A DNA stretch of 9,466 nt from assembly GCA_015068175.1 (NCBI GenBank), contig SVLA01000077.1, positions 1 to 9,466 on the forward strand, given 5' to 3'. The DNA is from Oscillospiraceae bacterium. Lineage in GTDB: Bacteria; Bacillota_A; Clostridia; Oscillospirales; Oscillospiraceae. The notes under the pieces were generated by a model that made no database searches, was not told the DNA's origin, and worked only from the letters and a program-made list of their open reading frames with translations. Shown here one piece after another: positions 6,127 through 9,466 of this stretch (position 1 is the stretch's first letter; every line of letters begins with the position of its first letter). A program made the translations under genes and the position numbers.

Positions 6127-7107
6127 ATGGTAACCATCAAAGATGTGGCCAAACACGCCGGTGTTTCAGCATCCTGCGTGTCTAAATACCTGAAAGACGA
6201 GAACAGTGTGCGCCCCCAGAACCGCAGGCAGATCAAGGAAGCCATCGCCTGCCTGAATTACGTCCCCTCCCGGGCCGCCCGGTCTCTGCGTTATGGCAAG
6301 ACCATGGCTGTCAAGGCCATTATGCCCCCCATTTCCCTGCCCTTCTTTGCGGAATTTTTCGAATTCCTGCGTATCCATTTTGCCATTTCCGGCTATTCCC
6401 TGGCCCTGCATACCCTCTCCTCTTCCGATCCCCCCATGACTGCCGAGGATTTTGCCGATTACGACGGCGTCGTCGTGGTCTTCCCGGACGACAGCACCAT
6501 AGTAACGCATCTGCACGAAATTCTCTCCGCTCTGGGCCGTCCCCTTGTGGTGGTATCCGGTACCCACTACGGCGACGGGATCCATACCATCCATGTGAAC
6601 ATGGAGCAAGGCATCACCGATGTCTGCCGGTTCCTCATGGACAACGGCCGGCAGCGGATCTCCTTTGTCGGCGGCACCGACAAATCCGCCAGTTCCGATA
6701 TCCGTTTCGCCGGTTATGCCAATACGGTGCCGCCGGAAATGCAATGCGGTGTGTACCGGGGCGGATTTTCCATGAACTGGGGCTACCGGGCCGCGCAGTT
6801 GATGGTCAAGCGCTCCCCCCTGCCCGATGCCGTCATCTGCGAAAACGACAGCCTGGCTGCCGCCATTATCAAGTATATGGTCACCCATGGCATTTCCGTA
6901 CCGGAAGACATGTGGGTCATCGGTTTCGACAACATTTCCATGGCGGAAATGTACAATCCTTCCATCAGCTCCGTGGGCATGCCTTCCCGGGACATTGCCA
7001 TCACCGTGGCCATTGCGCTGATCGCGGAAATGAACGGAGAGACCCCGGAGTACAAACAATTCGACTGCAATTTCGTGCTGCGTGAATCCACCGGCCACGA
7101 CAGTTGA
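6127..7107 (+). CDS. LacI/GalR-family transcriptional regulator
   Basis: This 326-aa protein has the usual family length. The N-terminus VTIKDVAKHAGVSASCVSKYL (residues 2-22) is the diagnostic helix-turn-helix. The segment NYVPSRAARSLR (44-55) is the hinge region that contacts the operator centre. Residues from about 61 form the two-lobed periplasmic-binding-protein-like sensor domain, with AVICENDSLAAAIIKYM and VIGFDNISMAEMYNPSISSV as typical C-lobe signatures. It should repress the divergent operon by binding the CG-centred palindrome between its promoter boxes and release on binding a sugar. The sugar is unknown, but a galactose-containing oligosaccharide would fit the neighbouring GH42 gene. 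The stretch between Arg193 and the GY at 219-220 looks a few residues shorter than in common members. The gene ends before a bidirectional terminator. Confidence 0.96.
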   Translation: MVTIKDVAKHAGVSASCVSKYLKDENSVRPQNRRQIKEAIACLNYVPSRAARSLRYGKTMAVKAIMPPISLPFFAEFFEFLRIHFAISGYSLALHTLSSSDPPMTAEDFADYDGVVVVFPDDSTIVTHLHEILSALGRPLVVVSGTHYGDGIHTIHVNMEQGITDVCRFLMDNGRQRISFVGGTDKSASSDIRFAGYANTVPPEMQCGVYRGGFSMNWGYRAAQLMVKRSPLPDAVICENDSLAAAIIKYMVTHGISVPEDMWVIGFDNISMAEMYNPSISSVGMPSRDIAITVAIALIAEMNGETPEYKQFDCNFVLRESTGHDS

Positions 7108-7121
7108 CCGTGCAACAAAAT

Positions 7122-7149
7122 CAGGGCATCCCAAAATCGGGATGCCCTG
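7122..7149. terminator. Bidirectional rho-independent terminator
   Basis: Perfect 11-bp arms CAGGGCATCCC (7122-7132) and GGGATGCCCTG (7139-7149) enclose a 6-nt loop AAAATC. On the plus strand a T-rich tail (TTCATTTTAG) follows; on the minus strand GATTTTGTT follows. It sits between the convergent regulator and GH42 genes, whose stop codons are only 48 nt apart, and can serve both. Confidence 0.9.
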
Positions 7150-7155
7150 TTCATT

Positions 7156-9171
7156 TTAGTATTCCAGGATCATGACGGCGGTGGGTTCCAGGGTACAGGT
7201 TTCACCGGCGGCCACGGTGCGGCCGCTGAGCAGGTCGGTGCCTGCCCGGTCCACGGTCACGGTCCGGGTCTGTCCGCTGTGGTTCAGCAGGAACAGATAA
7301 CGGTGTTCGCTGTTTTCGCGGATGGTAGCTTCCACCCCCTCCGGGGTCTCCATCACCGGCCGTACCCCCTGCTCCCGGCACAAATGACCCACCAGGGCAG
7401 CATAGCCGGCGGCGGCGGGCCGGGTGGCCATGTAATAAGCCCGGCCTGCCCCGAATTCGTTCCGGGTCAGCGCCGGCATTCCGGCATAAAAATCCTCTTC
7501 ATAAGTGGCCAGCACCCGGGCCCCCTCGCTGTGGAGCAGATCGCACAGCAGGTGCGCTTCGTGGCTTTGGCCGTTCCAGGTAAAGCGGTTTACATAACCT
7601 TCCGGGAGAGCATCCGTTTCTTCCACCCAAATGCCCAGGATGTCCCGGAGCTTCCCGGGATATCCCCCCAGGGTCACAATGTCCGATTCGTCCACATAAC
7701 CGGAGAAGAAGGTGGTCAGCAGCGTGCCGCCGTTTTTCACAAACTGCCGCAGTTTTTCATCCACCCCCGGCTTGATCATATACAGCACCGGGGCGATAAG
7801 GACCTTATACTCGGAAAAATCCGCCTCTACAGAGCAAAGATCCGCCGGGATATTCTGCCCGTACAGCGCGGAATAATAGTTGTACACCTCATCCAGGTAT
7901 TTGAGCCGGTCGGTGGGGCCGGAAGAATACTCCACCGCCCACCAGTTGTCCCAATCGAAGAGAATGCCCACCTGGGCCGGGGTCCGGGTGCCCAGCAGCC
8001 GGTCCCCCAACCGCTGAAGCTCACCGCCCAGGGCCGCCGCCTCCCGGAAGACCCGGGTATGCTCGCTGCCCACATGCTCAATGATGGCGCCGTGGTACTT
8101 TTCGCAGGCGCCCACGGACCGCCGCATCTGGAAAAACATCACCGAGTCGGCGCCGTGAGCCACCGCCTCGTAGCTCCACAGCCGCATGACGCCGGGGCGC
8201 TTGACCCGATTCACGGGCCGCCAGTTGGTGACGCCGGGGCTCTGCTCCATCAGCACAAAGGGCCGGCCGTGCTGCAAACCCCGGATCAGTTCGTGATTCA
8301 TGGCGATCCGGGCGGGGGTATAGTACCAATCGGGGTAGCAGTCCCAGGACACCAGGTCCATATGCTTGGCCCAGCGGTGATAATCCAGGCCCTTGAAGGT
8401 CTCCATGAAATTGGTGGTAACAGGGATCCGGGGGGTGTGCTTCTTCACCGCGTTGGATTCCAGGAGGTAGCACTCCAAAATGCTGTCGGAATTGAAGCGG
8501 GTATAGTCCAGCGTAATGCCCTGGAAGCAGGTGTGTCGCCCGTCGAATTGCTCCGTCAGGAAGCTGGAAGGCTCGATCTCGTCCCAATCGTAGAAGGTAT
8601 GGGACCAAAAGGCGGAATTCCAGGCTTTATTCACCGCTTCGATGGTGCCGTAGCGGTTCTGCAGCCACTTGCGGAAGGCGGCGGCGCAGTTGTCGCAATG
8701 ACAGCTTCCGCCGTATTCGTTGGAAATATGCCAGGCGATGATGTTGTCGTAATGCCTGTATCGCTCCGCCAGTTTTTCCGCCAGGGCAGCGGAATATTTC
8801 CGGAACACCGGACTGTTGGGGCAGGAATTGTGGCGGGCGCCGTACTTGCGCTTCATGCCGTTGATCTCCACCCGGGTGACCTCGGGGTATTTCTTGGCCA
8901 TCCAGGCCGGATGGGCGGCGGTGGAGGTAGCCAGCACCACCTTCATGCCATGGTCCCGGCAAAGGGCCATGATCTTATCAAGCTGAGAAAAATCGTACAC
9001 ATCCTCCGCCGGCTGCAGTTTGGCCCAGGAGAAAATGTTCACCGTCAGGGTGTCGATGCCCGCCAGCTTAAAAAGGCGCATATCTTCCTTCCAGGTGGCT
9101 TCGTCCCATTGCTCCGGATTGTAGTCGCCGCCGTAGGCGATCTTGTGGTGATCCCAAATCTTTTCGTACAT
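7156..9171 (-). CDS. GH42 beta-galactosidase
   Basis: This 671-aa enzyme has the typical length and layout of glycoside hydrolase family 42: a catalytic barrel (about 1-385), a glutamine-amidotransferase-like middle domain involved in trimer formation (about 390-600) and a small C-terminal beta domain. GGDYNPEQW (14-22) is a family signature. The acid/base is Glu152 in ISNEYGG and the nucleophile is Glu309 in LMEQSPG. Cys117, Cys157, Cys159 and Cys162 correspond to the zinc-binding cysteine cluster of many members. There is no signal peptide, so it acts in the cytoplasm, hydrolysing terminal beta-D-galactosyl residues of short oligosaccharides, usually plant- or host-derived rather than lactose. 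AAGGAG lies 8 nt before the ATG; a nearby upstream ATG is out of frame. It has its own promoter and faces away from the lipoprotein operon's control region, so co-regulation is not shown. Confidence 0.96.
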   Translation of the reverse strand: MYEKIWDHHKIAYGGDYNPEQWDEATWKEDMRLFKLAGIDTLTVNIFSWAKLQPAEDVYDFSQLDKIMALCRDHGMKVVLATSTAAHPAWMAKKYPEVTRVEINGMKRKYGARHNSCPNSPVFRKYSAALAEKLAERYRHYDNIIAWHISNEYGGSCHCDNCAAAFRKWLQNRYGTIEAVNKAWNSAFWSHTFYDWDEIEPSSFLTEQFDGRHTCFQGITLDYTRFNSDSILECYLLESNAVKKHTPRIPVTTNFMETFKGLDYHRWAKHMDLVSWDCYPDWYYTPARIAMNHELIRGLQHGRPFVLMEQSPGVTNWRPVNRVKRPGVMRLWSYEAVAHGADSVMFFQMRRSVGACEKYHGAIIEHVGSEHTRVFREAAALGGELQRLGDRLLGTRTPAQVGILFDWDNWWAVEYSSGPTDRLKYLDEVYNYYSALYGQNIPADLCSVEADFSEYKVLIAPVLYMIKPGVDEKLRQFVKNGGTLLTTFFSGYVDESDIVTLGGYPGKLRDILGIWVEETDALPEGYVNRFTWNGQSHEAHLLCDLLHSEGARVLATYEEDFYAGMPALTRNEFGAGRAYYMATRPAAAGYAALVGHLCREQGVRPVMETPEGVEATIRENSEHRYLFLLNHSGQTRTVTVDRAGTDLLSGRTVAAGETCTLEPTAVMILEY

Positions 9172-9207
9172 CGTCCATGCTCCTTGTGATCGAAATGTTC
9201 TGATATC

Positions 9208-9236
9208 ATAATAAAGGAAGGCACCGGAAATTGCAA
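9208..9236 (-). promoter_or_regulatory. Probable promoter of the GH42 gene
   Basis: On the minus strand a -35 TTGCAA (9231-9236, 4 of 6 consensus) and a -10 TATTAT (9208-9213, 5 of 6) are separated by 17 nt, with about 37 nt from the -10 box to the ATG. No copy of the CG-centred operator is present here. TGATATCA (9201-9208) is a short palindrome at the -10 edge of unknown meaning. Confidence 0.6.
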
Positions 9237-9369
9237 GAGTATTCGACTTTCTAATCCCCTATCAGAAGCCGAAGGTGTTAAGAGAATTCACGATAAACAT
9301 CGGCTGCCAAAGAAGATGGTATATGCGCCGATCGCAGCAAAAAGATCCCGGCCCATTCTTCTGATATGC

Positions 9370-9417
9370 TACCCCCATAAGAGACAGTGAAAAAGAAAAC
9401 TGTTTCTTATGGGGGTA
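9370..9417 (+). repeat. 19-bp stem hairpin just before the transposase-like gene
   Basis: Arms 9370-9388 and 9399-9417 (TACCCCCATAAG on the left against CTTATGGGGGTA on the right) pair over 19 positions with a single G-T, around a 10-nt A-rich loop. The right arm contains GGGGG, the only purine-rich ribosome-binding-like stretch before the ATG at 9422. The hairpin is followed by ATTTTA, so it could also terminate transcription entering from the left. Confidence 0.85.
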
Positions 9418-9421
9418 TTTT

Positions 9422-9466
9422 ATGTCAAAGAGAAGGAAAATCAAAACAGAAGAAAAGATACGAATA
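9422..9466 (+). CDS. Transposase-like protein, first 15 codons
   Basis: The frame reads MSKRRKIKTEEKIRI and runs off the window. A short basic start followed by a T-x-EEK-x-x-I motif resembles the N-terminal helix-turn-helix of IS3-family OrfA proteins (IS150-like). Only 15 residues are visible, so the assignment rests on this resemblance and on the adjacent hairpin. The G-run at 9411-9415, 6 nt upstream, may act as the ribosome binding site. Confidence 0.5.
   Translation, partial: MSKRRKIKTEEKIRI

Larger units (their letters stand above)
9362..9466 (+). mobile_element. Probable left end of an insertion sequence (continues past the window)
   Basis: A TG dinucleotide (9362-9363), the usual terminal bases of IS3-type elements, begins a stretch that holds a strong hairpin and then a transposase-like start codon. 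The AT- and purine-rich base use of this end differs from the GC-rich genes to the left. The exact boundary and the family are inferred because the other end is not in the window. Confidence 0.5.

Noticed and set aside
6166..7134. A 322-codon minus-strand frame opposite the regulator
   Set aside because: It is the mirror frame of an unmistakable LacI-family gene and would run through the terminator hairpin.
7279..9189. A 636-codon open frame on the plus strand
   Set aside because: It mirrors the GH42 beta-galactosidase codon for codon, starts inside it without a ribosome binding site and shows no known domain.
9262..9444. A 60-codon minus-strand frame at the right edge
   Set aside because: It runs through both arms of the hairpin at 9370-9417, has no convincing ribosome binding site and no recognisable features.

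Overview
The window looks like an accessory carbohydrate-use locus from a Gram-positive gut-type Clostridia, probably of the Oscillospirales/Ruminococcaceae sort. This is inferred from strong AGGAGG ribosome binding sites, several lipoprotein signal peptides with Thr/Pro/Ala-rich linkers, GC-rich genes separated by AT-rich promoters, and a LacI-type regulator beside glycoside hydrolases. The taxon itself cannot be fixed from sequence alone.

Left block (1-5880, all minus strand, read right to left) is one tightly packed operon. Its order is: a 933-aa lipoprotein with a glycosidase-like barrel (3079-5880), a 233-aa lipoprotein (2365-3066), a GDSL/SGNH-hydrolase lipoprotein (1495-2343), a 414-aa secreted two-repeat protein (233-1477), and the first 73 codons of an unidentified protein that leaves the window (1-220). 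The gaps between genes are only 12-21 nt and each gene has its own ribosome binding site. Four of the five products carry export signals and three of these are predicted lipoproteins, so the operon appears to build an extracellular, membrane-anchored set acting on a glycan. The 233-aa and 414-aa proteins share a domain that I do not recognise, present in three copies in total.

Middle (5881-7155): a divergent AT-rich control region separates the operon from a LacI-family regulator gene (6127-7107, plus strand). The operon promoter has TTGACA and TATATT boxes with a perfect 12-bp, CG-centred palindrome between them, the expected place and shape for a LacI-family operator. The regulator has its own promoter (TTGACA, 17 nt, TACAAT). 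A strong hairpin with T-rich flanks on both sides ends the regulator gene and the convergent gene beyond it.

Right block (7156-9466): a cytoplasmic GH42 beta-galactosidase (7156-9171, minus strand) with its own promoter. A likely model is that exported proteins trim and deacetylate a galactose-containing glycan outside the cell and the GH42 enzyme removes beta-galactosyl residues from imported oligosaccharides. No transporter is visible in the window. The far right edge holds what looks like the left end of an insertion sequence: a 19-bp stem hairpin followed at once by the first 15 codons of a basic, transposase-like protein. I see no gene or clear signal in 9237-9361.

No rRNA, tRNA, CRISPR array or riboswitch was seen.
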